Assembly (NCBI GenBank): GCA_030247855.1 | Contig: JAPDRN010000021.1 | Span: 62,001 to 126,000, forward strand | Length of the DNA: 64,000 nucleotides | Reading direction: 5' to 3' | Origin: Knufia peltigerae | Taxonomy: Eukaryota > Ascomycota > Eurotiomycetes > Chaetothyriales > Trichomeriaceae | Shown here: piece by piece, positions 32,494 through 41,138 of the stretch | Numbering within the stretch: the first letter of the stretch is position 1 | Layout: every line of letters begins with the position of its first letter | Notes under the pieces: generated by a model | What the model was told of the DNA's origin: nothing | The model's database searches: none | What the model saw: the letters and a program-made list of their open reading frames with translations, nothing else | Translations under genes and position numbers: made by a program

Positions 32494-33858
32494 TGTATGA
32501 TGGTGATGATAGGAGGATACAACGGTGAGTGCTGGGCTAGATGTGGCTTGCTATGACCAATGGAGAAGAAACAAAGATGACGATTGAAAAGAATAGAAAC
32601 TTGGACAGGGATTGTTCCTTGGATAGTAGTCTCGTAATTCTCGAACCAGTTGAAGTTCGGTGTTTGTTGCTAGGACGTGGATGGAAGTTGATGTTGATCT
32701 TTGTGGAGCAAAGAAAGTGATGAGTGGCAGTTCGTGTGGCTGCCGCGTGAGACAAGTACGAATATCATATCCCTATAAAACTCCCTACTACTGGACAATC
32801 AGAAGAAGTATTCAGGGACCAGGAACAAGAGAAACATGGAGAATCAATGAAAGGATGGAGACTGTGATCGGCAACCAAGTCAGCGGCAGGAATAACGGTC
32901 GCCCTACGAGGATTTACTCCACCATCAGGATGGAATATACCTACATACATGTATGTACACGGAGTACTCATCTTCAGTCTGGATCTGGAAGAGAATGAAT
33001 TGCCGGTTGAGCAATTTTGGCCGAAATTCAATTCACTGGTGTCATTGATCTAGACCCTTGAATTCCCATCCGGCACCTTTTTCTTTTCTGGCTCACTCCG
33101 TGTGACCCTTTACTGTACATGACAAGTTCCAAACATCGAAATTGATTCATTGCCGAGACCCTCCGCATCGCCAAAAAAAACACCCCAGGAAATCATTGGT
33201 TCTTATTCATAGTAGACGAGAACATGATGTCAACTTCTTTTTAAGCGAAATGGCACTTCACAGAGAGACTGAACAATTCCAAGGAAATACGAAACACCAA
33301 CTGTTACGGAGTACATCTACTTCAATCTATCGAAAACTCTGAACTCCACGATCGAGGCGTTCATGGAGGCATATCCTGGGAGAACCTAAAGCGCATGGGA
33401 AATGAGAATGTTGTCGACCCTGAGAACCACAAACCCAACCATCCTCCTGCAATCATGTCTTTGTCTCTGAAGATCTTTCTGAAAATTCCCACTTTAGCGA
33501 GAGACAAACATGACGATGATCTCACCGCAGATCGTAGAGCAAAGAACAAACAATATCCGGTGGTCTTGTTTCCAATCATGGTCATCCATGAATTACTCAC
33601 ACCGAGAAGAGTTGGCAATGCCAGCCACTCAGCTGGACAAGGGGCTATGAACCTCCCTCATCGACGGTCGTGTCTACTACCCCTGATGAGCTGGAAGCCC
33701 TGTGGGTGGTCATCACTTTTTCTACCCCATCTCGCCGACGACCGCGATACCTATACTCGTAGGTGAATCTGACGCAAAACACATTTGGTTGACGCTTTAC
33801 CAGTCATGTCCTGCACGCCCTTCTTGACTTCACCACCGGCCTCATCGGTAGGCACCTC

Positions 33859-34476
33859 TCACGCCTTGCGTTTCTTACTCGCATCGATGGTCGTGCCATC
33901 CAACACCATTCCCATGTGCTTTTGCACAAAAATCAGTCCTTCCTTGACGGCACCGCCTGGGAGAATGATCTTGAGCTTCCCACCATCCACCAAGCCAATC
34001 TTCTCCGCCACTCGAATGCTGGGCTTGTTGTTGTCGAACGTGCCGAGCCATATCTTCTCGACCTGCAGGTCATTGGACCACCACGCGAATGCCGCCTTTG
34101 CAGCTTCTGTGGCGTAACCTTGATTGATGTGCCCTTCGTCAAAGGCATACGCAATATCTGGGCAGGGAAATGCGTTCCTGTGCCACAAGGCAACCATACC
34201 GATGAAGGTGTCATCGGATCGGAGATGGACCAGGTGAATGGGGTGTGTCGGTGTCTGAATGGCTTCGTCCTTGGAACGAGGTCGTTCAGCCGCGCAACGC
34301 CGATCGATCCCTTCAGGTGAGTCAATCCCAAGGTTGGTCTGGAGTACTCGCATGGTGTATGGAGCGTTGTATATGGCAATGGTCTTTTCGTAATCCGAGG
34401 GGATCGACGGGTCGAATACGCGCAATATCAACCGGTCGGTGAGTATTGGTGGGAACGCTATCGACGAAGAAGACAT
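33859..34476 (-). CDS. GNAT-family N-acetyltransferase, RimJ/RimL-like
   Basis: Single exon, 205 residues from the ATG at 34476; an in-frame ATG 18 nt upstream adds only MRIIII. The N-terminus LTDRLILRVFDPS is the classic first strand of RimJ/RimL-like enzymes. The acetyl-CoA-binding motif appears as HINQGYATEAAKAAFAWW, a Q-G-x-A variant, followed by NNKPSIRVAEKIGLVDGG, typical of this subfamily. Substrates in fungi range from small amines to protein N-termini and are unknown here. The Lys/Arg tail (ASKKRKA) could act as a nuclear signal. The interval around it is otherwise gene-poor. Confidence 0.85.
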   Translation of the reverse strand: MSSSSIAFPPILTDRLILRVFDPSIPSDYEKTIAIYNAPYTMRVLQTNLGIDSPEGIDRRCAAERPRSKDEAIQTPTHPIHLVHLRSDDTFIGMVALWHRNAFPCPDIAYAFDEGHINQGYATEAAKAAFAWWSNDLQVEKIWLGTFDNNKPSIRVAEKIGLVDGGKLKIILPGGAVKEGLIFVQKHMGMVLDGTTIDASKKRKA

Positions 34477-36344
34477 GATGATAATGATGCGCACCCCTAC
34501 CCGTACTGTGTTGTCGCCAATGTCTAAAGAGGCAGTACGAGGACGAGGGCTATATCATCTCAAGAACGAATCTCTGCTTATTAGCCAGAAAAAATTACCC
34601 TTATGGACTACGGTCGTAAGCATTTCCATTTTCAGACGTCGGCATCAACCCCCACGTCCCAATATTCGGATACTCTGTCAGCAAGGATTTTTCGGATACT
34701 ACTCTACAGCATATTGGAGACAGGTAGCGTCACATCCGACAGAAGAGGAAGTGATACCATAATATATCTATCGGAGAATCCAGCACCATCGACCGAGTTC
34801 ATTTTCGGTTTTCTCTACCATTTCCGCGTGCTAATACTTGAGGTGGAGTCATTTGTTGTTTTGGTTTCGTTTTGATCTCTGCAATGCCGATGGTGTCAAT
34901 CAACAGATTGATTCAACATGCACCGACCTGGGATTTTCGATCTGGAATACATCAATTCAATTATGGATACCAGGATCCTAAATTGTCACCTTGATTCATG
35001 ATCCTTCTGCATTTCATTTTTGCTAACAAACAGAAATGGACAGGGCAATGGTGCTCAACTTTACAGACGCCATTGTACATTTGAGTACTCGACTCGGACC
35101 ACCATGGAATGCTTGACTCGCAAACGAGCACGACGACAAACCAAAATCAAATTTTACCTATATTATACGACTCTTGACCTCCGTTTAGGTCCATTGTCCC
35201 TCATTCAACACACAGGCTGTGGTATTTACATAAATTGACAAACAATGACCATACATTCATACATACTCGTTCCCATTTCCGCCTTGCCGGGTCAACAAGA
35301 TTGGGAGACTGGCCGGATGAGCGACGCATGTGAGTTGTTGAACGGTGATTATTGTCAAGAACATTGTAGTTGGTATTTGCCTACGTCCTTCATCATTCAC
35401 CCAACCTCTCCAACAAGAGTGACATCTTACCAATGAAACCGTGATGGTGATATACTTTGATGTACAGTGATGACAAGGCCAAAATGAACTGTTACAACAA
35501 ATGGTTACATCACTGTTCGAAAACAACCGTGACGACGACGTGTATGGCCGGAGTAGATCCGTATTGGCATTGTTGGTGTCAGAATAGTTAGGGATGTTGG
35601 TGTTGGATCTTAACGATAACCATACTTGAATTGCCCTCGATCGATCACGACCCGTCAATCTATGTGCCGTGGCATCCACGTACACAGGACCGTAAACACG
35701 AGACTCCGACTTGAAATATGAATGGTAGTTCGAACCGTGAGTGTCATAATTGCTCCTAACGACAGGTAAGATCACTTCATGAACTGCTTGATCTCTCAAG
35801 CGTAGCAGTGTTGTGATAGGTAGCACAAACGGGAATATCACCGCCCTATGGTTGGCCTTTCCAAGTAACTTTCGTATCAAATTGGACAGTATTCTGGACA
35901 TTCAAACCGAGTTATTTGTTATTCTGAAAGGTTCAGGTACAATATCTGAGCTCCGTCGTATTCGTATCTGACAAGTTTGCGAGTGTTTCTAATTGCCTCG
36001 ACATCATTGGTGTGTTTTAGTTTTGACAAGGGTTCTGAATGAATCAGCAATCAGGCATCATCCTCGTGCGAGAGATTCGTACGAGTAAGAAACAATCTGG
36101 TCAGAGATACGTTGAACCTGACAACCCACCGTCAAATTGGTCAAATCACACCACCCCCAGGACAAAGCAGTTACATCTCTCTCTTCCTATCTCTGACGAG
36201 TACAAACTACCTAGGCACTTAGCCTTTTCAACTCGTAAATACAATCTCAGCCTCTCCCGTCTGAGATTATTGTAATCAAGAGTCTCCCCTCTCCCGCCCC
36301 GCCGACCGACGCAGACACAGACACAGCGGGTGGAACTCGATGGC
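34477..36344. other. Intergenic region, no supported gene
   Basis: 1.9 kb, AT-richer than the genes. A minus-strand ORF of 214 codons (35257-35901) lacks motifs and has mixed codon use, so it is not called. The right end is the promoter of the DyP gene. Confidence 0.45.
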
Positions 36345-37700
36345 ATGAATCCCAATACGGCCGGCAGATCGTTCTACAGCACCATCAGTACCCAGACCTC
36401 ATTCTGCCGCTTTTCTCCGGTCACTAGTAGATTTAGATTTCGACCTCGACTTCAACCTCTTTCTGATAAAATCACGACGACGACCGTGTTGTCGATAGCA
36501 GGAGGACGACACCAACGACAACACCCTGTCCGACGAAGCTCCACGTACCAGCAGTACCATCACCATCACCACCACCACCACACACAACGATCATTGTCCA
36601 CTTTTCCATCAAATCGCCGACATCATCTACCTTGCCCTCCCTACTTCTCACCCTCAAGACTCACCACTCGTAGCTTTTTCTCCTCATCAACCTCTCAAAA
36701 GAACTCCTCCTCCTCCTCCTCCTCCTCCATGGCAGGGCGAGTACCGATTGAACCTCAGAGCGTCGACGCTCCCTTGACGGCGTCGGCGACCTTTCTGGTC
36801 TTGACCATCAAACCGGACGCGGACTCCATCAAGACGGTGAGGTCCGTCTTGTCCAGCGTCGACGACCTCGTCAAGAACGTGGCGTTCCGCGACCTCCAGG
36901 CTCTTTTTGCGTGCACGGTCGGCATCGGGAGCGACGCGTGGGACACTTTGACACAGGGTGGTGTCCCTCGCCCCCCGGAACTCCACCCGTTCAGGGAGAT
37001 CAAGGGCAAAGTGCACACCGCGGTGTCGACGCCGGGGGACGTTTTGTTCCACATCCGGTCCCAACGGCGAGACCTGTGCTTCGAGTTCGAGCGTCAGGTC
37101 ATGGAGTTGCTGGGGGACTCGGTGACGGTGGTCGACGAGACCGTCGGGTTTCGTTACTTTGACGCCCGAGACCTGTTGGGCTTCGTCGACGGCACGGCCA
37201 ACCCCGTGGGTCAAGCCGCCGTCGACGCGACCATCGTCGCGGCCGACGCCGACGACCGCGGCGACTCCCGGTCGGTGGGGGGGAGTTATGTCGTCGTCCA
37301 AAAGTACGTCCACGACCTCAAGCGGTGGCGCGGCCTGTCGACCGAAACCCAAGAGTCCATCATCGGACGGACGAAACTGGACAACGTCGAACTCGACGAC
37401 GCCGATCAAGGCAAACAAATGTCCCACAAGTCCCTGGCCACCATCGAGGACCAGGAAGGTGGTGAACACGACATCCTCCGTGACAACATGCCGTTTGGTT
37501 CCCCCGGTTCAAACGAGTTTGGGACCTACTTCATCGGCTATTCCAACAAGTTGTGGGTGGTGGAAAAAATGTTGGAGAGGATGTTCATCGGGAACCCTCC
37601 CGGTCTGCACGATCGGATCTTGGATTATTCCACAGCCACGACGGGCACGACATTTTTCGTTCCTGCTGCCAGTGTCTTGTCCGGTCTTGGTGATGATTGA
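36345..37700 (+). CDS. DyP-type heme peroxidase with N-terminal extension
   Basis: Single exon. The first in-frame ATG (36345) gives 451 residues; an internal ATG at 36729 gives a 323-residue form that coincides with the start of the catalytic domain. Hallmarks are the GFVDG motif (residues 279-283 of the long form) with the catalytic Asp282, the proximal heme ligand His375 in GGEHDILRDNMPFG, and an Arg-rich distal region. Dye-decolourising peroxidases use H2O2 to oxidise dyes, phenols and lignin-like compounds. The roughly 128-residue extension is rich in Ser, Arg, Thr and Phe with almost no acidic residues, includes runs of His (CAC/CAT repeat) and Ser (TCC repeat), and could be a mitochondrial presequence. 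A two-codon upstream ORF (36340-36348) overlaps the first ATG. No secretory signal is seen. Confidence 0.85.
   Translation: MNPNTAGRSFYSTISTQTSFCRFSPVTSRFRFRPRLQPLSDKITTTTVLSIAGGRHQRQHPVRRSSTYQQYHHHHHHHHTQRSLSTFPSNRRHHLPCPPYFSPSRLTTRSFFSSSTSQKNSSSSSSSSMAGRVPIEPQSVDAPLTASATFLVLTIKPDADSIKTVRSVLSSVDDLVKNVAFRDLQALFACTVGIGSDAWDTLTQGGVPRPPELHPFREIKGKVHTAVSTPGDVLFHIRSQRRDLCFEFERQVMELLGDSVTVVDETVGFRYFDARDLLGFVDGTANPVGQAAVDATIVAADADDRGDSRSVGGSYVVVQKYVHDLKRWRGLSTETQESIIGRTKLDNVELDDADQGKQMSHKSLATIEDQEGGEHDILRDNMPFGSPGSNEFGTYFIGYSNKLWVVEKMLERMFIGNPPGLHDRILDYSTATTGTTFFVPAASVLSGLGDD
36557..36584. repeat. CAC/CAT trinucleotide repeat in the DyP gene
   Basis: Imperfect CAC/CAT repeat encoding a His-rich run in the N-terminal extension. 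Confidence 0.8.
36705..36728. repeat. (TCC)n repeat in the DyP gene
   Basis: Eight TCC units encode a Ser run directly before the internal ATG at 36729. Confidence 0.85.
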
Positions 37701-37878
37701 GAATTACTTTTGCCACTTACCGTTTACTCTGCCTCAGGTACCTTGGTATATGATATACTACATACTGTATCTTGATTTTACTGCACGAATCTCATCCATC
37801 AGATTCCAATTTCCAATGCTCGTCAAGTGTTTCTCCTTGTCATCTACAACGTGCACTTTCAATTCGGACCTTTCATTT

Positions 37879-37906
37879 CAACCATCAACCATCAACCATC
37901 AACCAT
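37879..37906. repeat. CAACCAT tandem repeat at a gene end
   Basis: Four exact 7-bp units between the convergent DyP and epoxide hydrolase genes; the last units overlap the hydrolase stop codon (37899-37901). Confidence 0.85.
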
Positions 37907-39155
37907 CAAACACATCCTTCACACCGGAAGTAAACTCCTCGACATCGTCCCATAATTCTCGTGGTCTCTCCATGGCCGCGAAGTGTCCTCCCTTGTCGTG
38001 CTGTTTGTAAAACACCAAATTACCGGTCGTCTCGATCCAAGCTCTCGGGATGGGATTGATTTCTTTTGGAAACCACGAATACCCCAGAGGTTTCTGTCCG
38101 GGAATGTGCCACTTTTTTGATCCGTGGCTGTCGGCGTTTGGCCCGTAAAACTGTCGGTAAGCCCATACACTCGTGGACGCGCATCTGGTGACCCAATACA
38201 ACGTGACCGACTCCAGGATGGTTTCGAGACTCGGTTCATCATCCGTCCAATCCAGAAACTTTTCACCGATCCAACACAACAGTGCCAATGGATTCGAGGA
38301 CATGACGAAACCTATCGTACTGGGTCGAGTGGCATGTTCAATGGCATAACCTGTCCCGTTGTGTAAGAAGAAATTATTTCTTTCCAAACCGGCTCTTTCG
38401 GATTCGGTCATCTGAACCGACCGAGTAGTCTTCAGGAGGTCAGGAACAGGCATGGGATGTGTATTGAGGTGAAGCGCTTTACAAGCTGGATGCTTGGCCG
38501 CCATGATTCGACCTATCCTTCCACCCAAATCTCCTCCTTGGACCATGTAAGACTCGAAACCTAGTACTCGGCAAGCGAGATTGTCAAAAATCCTCGCCGC
38601 GTCATCCGGTCGAAAGTTTTGATTCAAAGGTGGTGGTGAGGAAAATGCGTACCCCGGCAGACTCGGAACGATGAGATGGTACGGCAAGGTGTCGGCGGTG
38701 TAGTATTCGGTCCGTAACATGTTCAGGAGAGGTAGAAACTCCAAGAAACTCCCCGGCCAACCGTGCAAGAGCAAAATTGGAATGGCATCTTTACGCCTCG
38801 AGAAGAAAGCGACGAAATGAATGTCAAAGGTTGTACTTCTACCTATGTCGTCGTCGTCGTCTTGTATAGGTACACTAAAGTGTGGAAATGAGTTGATGTG
38901 TTTTTCATGTCTTCGCCAGTCGAATTCGCATTGCCAATATTCTTTCGCCTTGACCAGCCACTCTCGTCGGAGACCCAATCCAGGTTCTCTCGCTCGCGCC
39001 GGCAATGATGAGTTTTCATATGTCGGTGGAGCGACTTCCGACAATTCAAGCAGCGTCCTTAGATTGTCCAGTTCCTTTTGGGGAATGTCGACCTTCCATG
39101 GTTTGATGGAACCAGAAGCCTGAGAAGGTAGAATGTCGAAGCCGTTGTATGTCAT
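37899..39155 (-). CDS. Epoxide hydrolase, microsomal (EHN-domain) type
   Basis: Single exon, 418 residues from the first true ATG in frame (39155). The N-terminal EHN-like domain (IKPWKVDIPQKELDNLR, then FDWRRHEKHINSFPHF) is typical of microsomal-type epoxide hydrolases. The alpha/beta-hydrolase core shows the oxyanion motif HGWPGS (131-136), the nucleophile Asp209 in GGDLGG, and the catalytic His391 in KGGHFAAMERP. These enzymes open epoxides to diols in detoxification or secondary metabolism. No membrane anchor is obvious, so the enzyme may be soluble, as in several moulds. It converges on the DyP peroxidase with about 200 bp between stops. Confidence 0.9.
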   Translation of the reverse strand: MTYNGFDILPSQASGSIKPWKVDIPQKELDNLRTLLELSEVAPPTYENSSLPARAREPGLGLRREWLVKAKEYWQCEFDWRRHEKHINSFPHFSVPIQDDDDDIGRSTTFDIHFVAFFSRRKDAIPILLLHGWPGSFLEFLPLLNMLRTEYYTADTLPYHLIVPSLPGYAFSSPPPLNQNFRPDDAARIFDNLACRVLGFESYMVQGGDLGGRIGRIMAAKHPACKALHLNTHPMPVPDLLKTTRSVQMTESERAGLERNNFFLHNGTGYAIEHATRPSTIGFVMSSNPLALLCWIGEKFLDWTDDEPSLETILESVTLYWVTRCASTSVWAYRQFYGPNADSHGSKKWHIPGQKPLGYSWFPKEINPIPRAWIETTGNLVFYKQHDKGGHFAAMERPRELWDDVEEFTSGVKDVFDG

Positions 39156-40010
39156 TGTAAAGTGGTCGACAGCCAAAACGCTGATGTCAAACGACTTCTC
39201 AACAACACAAGACAGACCTCACTTGACGGACTATCCCATGGTGCGACCATCTTTTAAATTAAAAAGGGAATGTCCGATGTTCGTGCCGGACGATTTGTCG
39301 CTCTGATGCTGAAGACAAGTCATATTGGTGTTTGGTGTTATCACCAGTCTTTCCTTTTCTTGGTGCTGCTCTCCGGCACGAAGAGCGACCCTACCACGGA
39401 GTGATCAGGTTGGTGCATGAAACCTCTCCCTGAAACGCAAAAGCGGCATATGGTGAACAAGCCTCTTCGAAATGGTCCCAGCAAGGACTCTTGATGCCAC
39501 GAGAATACAGCTGTCACGCAAAGGTCGTGTCACGTTTCGTAGGTATCGTCCGTAAGAAGTTCAAAAAGGGGGCCATCGGGGTAGAAATGGTGGAGGCTCT
39601 GAAGTGAAAAAGTGGATGCTCGGGGTAGAAATTCAGCAAATCGCGATTGAAAGCTCATCCGCGGACTTGATTGCGGACAAGACAAGATCTCTCGGGTTCT
39701 CAAATTGCTCATCTCAAGATCTGACGTTTGGCAATCCAAGAGTATGATCATATTCTACTCCAATGGTCAAACTGCTGGTAGCAGATTAGGTACCGCTGGA
39801 GATGACAAATGGCCATGGTAAGAGGTTATGACCTGTCAATGTCGAGCAAGAAGTCGAGAATTCGCTTGCCATGGAGATACACATGGTGATGCATATATGA
39901 GTGTGTATATATATCACATGTTATATCACCCTTGTTCTTTGATAAACAACAGTCTCCCTCCCTATCATGTTTCACAAGAGTTTCACTGAATCTTTTGTCT
40001 TCGTATCAAA
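39156..40010. other. Divergent promoter region of the epoxide hydrolase and the MDR gene
   Basis: About 850 bp, no gene. AT-rich TATA-like runs lie at 39907-39914, in front of the MDR gene. Confidence 0.5.
39907..39914 (+). promoter_or_regulatory. TATA-like element of the MDR gene
   Basis: An alternating TA run about 100 bp upstream of the first ATG (40011). Confidence 0.3.
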
Positions 40011-41138
40011 ATGAAATCATCGGCTACCGTATCCAATCTCGTCATGTCTTCCACCACACAGACAGTCTTTCGCCTGACTTCGCGAACCGGAGTGGGCCAT
40101 ATACAAGCATACCAGGAGCCCATACCGACCGCCGGTGATCATGAAGTTCTCGTGAAGATCAAAAGTGTCTCGATCAACTATCGCGATATTGCTATCCAAA
40201 CCAACACGTATCCACTGGAGGTCACCGAGAATGTCATCCCTTGCTCTGATCTTGCCGGCGAAGTGGTCCAAGTCAGCAGCAAGGTCAAGAACTTTGCTGT
40301 TGGGGATACCGTAATCGCTACAACCAGCCCAACCCAATATGGAGTGGTTAAAGACAATGGACAGGTTCTTGGAGGCCCGGTAGATGGAGCACTTAGAGAA
40401 TACATCGCCCTACCTGCGAACCAGCTGGTGAAAGTTCCCAAATCTTCTCACACATTTACTGATTGGGCTGCCGTCCTGAGCACCGGTGTAACGACATGGA
40501 ATTGCTTTTACGGTGGCCTGCCTTTGAAGCCGGGACATACAGTGCTTGTTCAAGGTATGTTCCCTGGCGGTAGATCAAGGTACCAGACAATCGCTAATAT
40601 GTTTGCAGGCACCGGAGGAGTTGCACTGACCGCTCTCATCATCGCAAAAGCTGCTGGTGCAAAAACGATTGTAACTTCATCTAGTGATGACAAGCTCAAG
40701 ATCGTCCAGGACAAGTATGGTCCAGATTACACAATCAACTACAAGACCCATCCCAATTGGGGGGAGGAAGTGCAGCGCATCACAGATGGCCAGGGAGCTG
40801 ATCATATAATCGAGAATGGCGGTATAGGCACCATTCGACAAAGTATTGAGGCCGTGGCAAAGGGAGGGATAATTTCTTTGGTTGGGTTCTTGACAACCTT
40901 ACCACAGGATCAGGTTCCGGATGTGACAATTCTGGCCCTCAGTAAGGGCGCGACCCTCCGCGGGATTCTAGGGGGCTCAAAGCAGCAACTGGAAGAGATT
41001 GCACTGTTTGTCGGCAACCACAATTTGCCTGTGCCAGTTGACAAAGCGTTCCAGTACAACCGCGAGGATATTGTTGCTGCCATGCAGTATGTCGCATCTG
41101 GAAAGCATATGGGAAAGGTGTGCATCAATTTGGATTAG
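40011..41138 (+). CDS. MDR-family (alcohol dehydrogenase-like) oxidoreductase
   Basis: Exons 40011..40554 and 40609..41138 give 357 residues. A second in-frame ATG (40044) would give 346 and matches the usual family start MSSTTQTVFRL. The GroES-like N-terminal half (HEVLVKIKSVSINYRD, then a DLAGEVV block) is followed by the nucleotide-binding motif GTGGVALTALIIAKAAGA. The classical GHE zinc ligand motif is absent: the site reads PCSDLAG, as in zinc-independent or reduced-zinc members related to quinone oxidoreductases. The 54-nt intron is a multiple of three without a stop, so retention would insert 18 residues just before the nucleotide-binding loop. Its stop codon overlaps that of the C2H2 regulator on the other strand. 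A role in catabolism of an alcohol, ketone or enone is inferred. Confidence 0.85.
   Translation: MKSSATVSNLVMSSTTQTVFRLTSRTGVGHIQAYQEPIPTAGDHEVLVKIKSVSINYRDIAIQTNTYPLEVTENVIPCSDLAGEVVQVSSKVKNFAVGDTVIATTSPTQYGVVKDNGQVLGGPVDGALREYIALPANQLVKVPKSSHTFTDWAAVLSTGVTTWNCFYGGLPLKPGHTVLVQGMFPGGRSRYQTIANMFAGTGGVALTALIIAKAAGAKTIVTSSSDDKLKIVQDKYGPDYTINYKTHPNWGEEVQRITDGQGADHIIENGGIGTIRQSIEAVAKGGIISLVGFLTTLPQDQVPDVTILALSKGATLRGILGGSKQQLEEIALFVGNHNLPVPVDKAFQYNREDIVAAMQYVASGKHMGKVCINLD
40555..40608 (+). other. In-frame 54-nt intron of the MDR gene
   Basis: A GTATGT donor, a GCTAAT-like branch and a TTTGCAG acceptor. It contains no stop in frame. The spliced form restores the GTGGVA loop, so splicing is expected to be the functional form. 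Confidence 0.8.

Larger units (their letters stand above)
31448..33858. other. Gene-poor 2.4-kb interval with one weak candidate
   Basis: Apart from the hydrophobin promoter and the low-confidence spliced candidate at 31779-32493, nothing coding is supported. One TACGGAGTAC copy lies at 33305-33314. Confidence 0.4.

Noticed and set aside
35257..35901. 214-codon minus-strand ORF
   Set aside because: No recognisable motif, codon use unlike neighbours, no splice signals. Kept as non-coding.
36687..37469. 260-codon ORF antisense to the DyP gene, and the overlapping ORF in another frame at 37159-38010
   Set aside because: Both arise from the high-GC third codon positions of the DyP gene.
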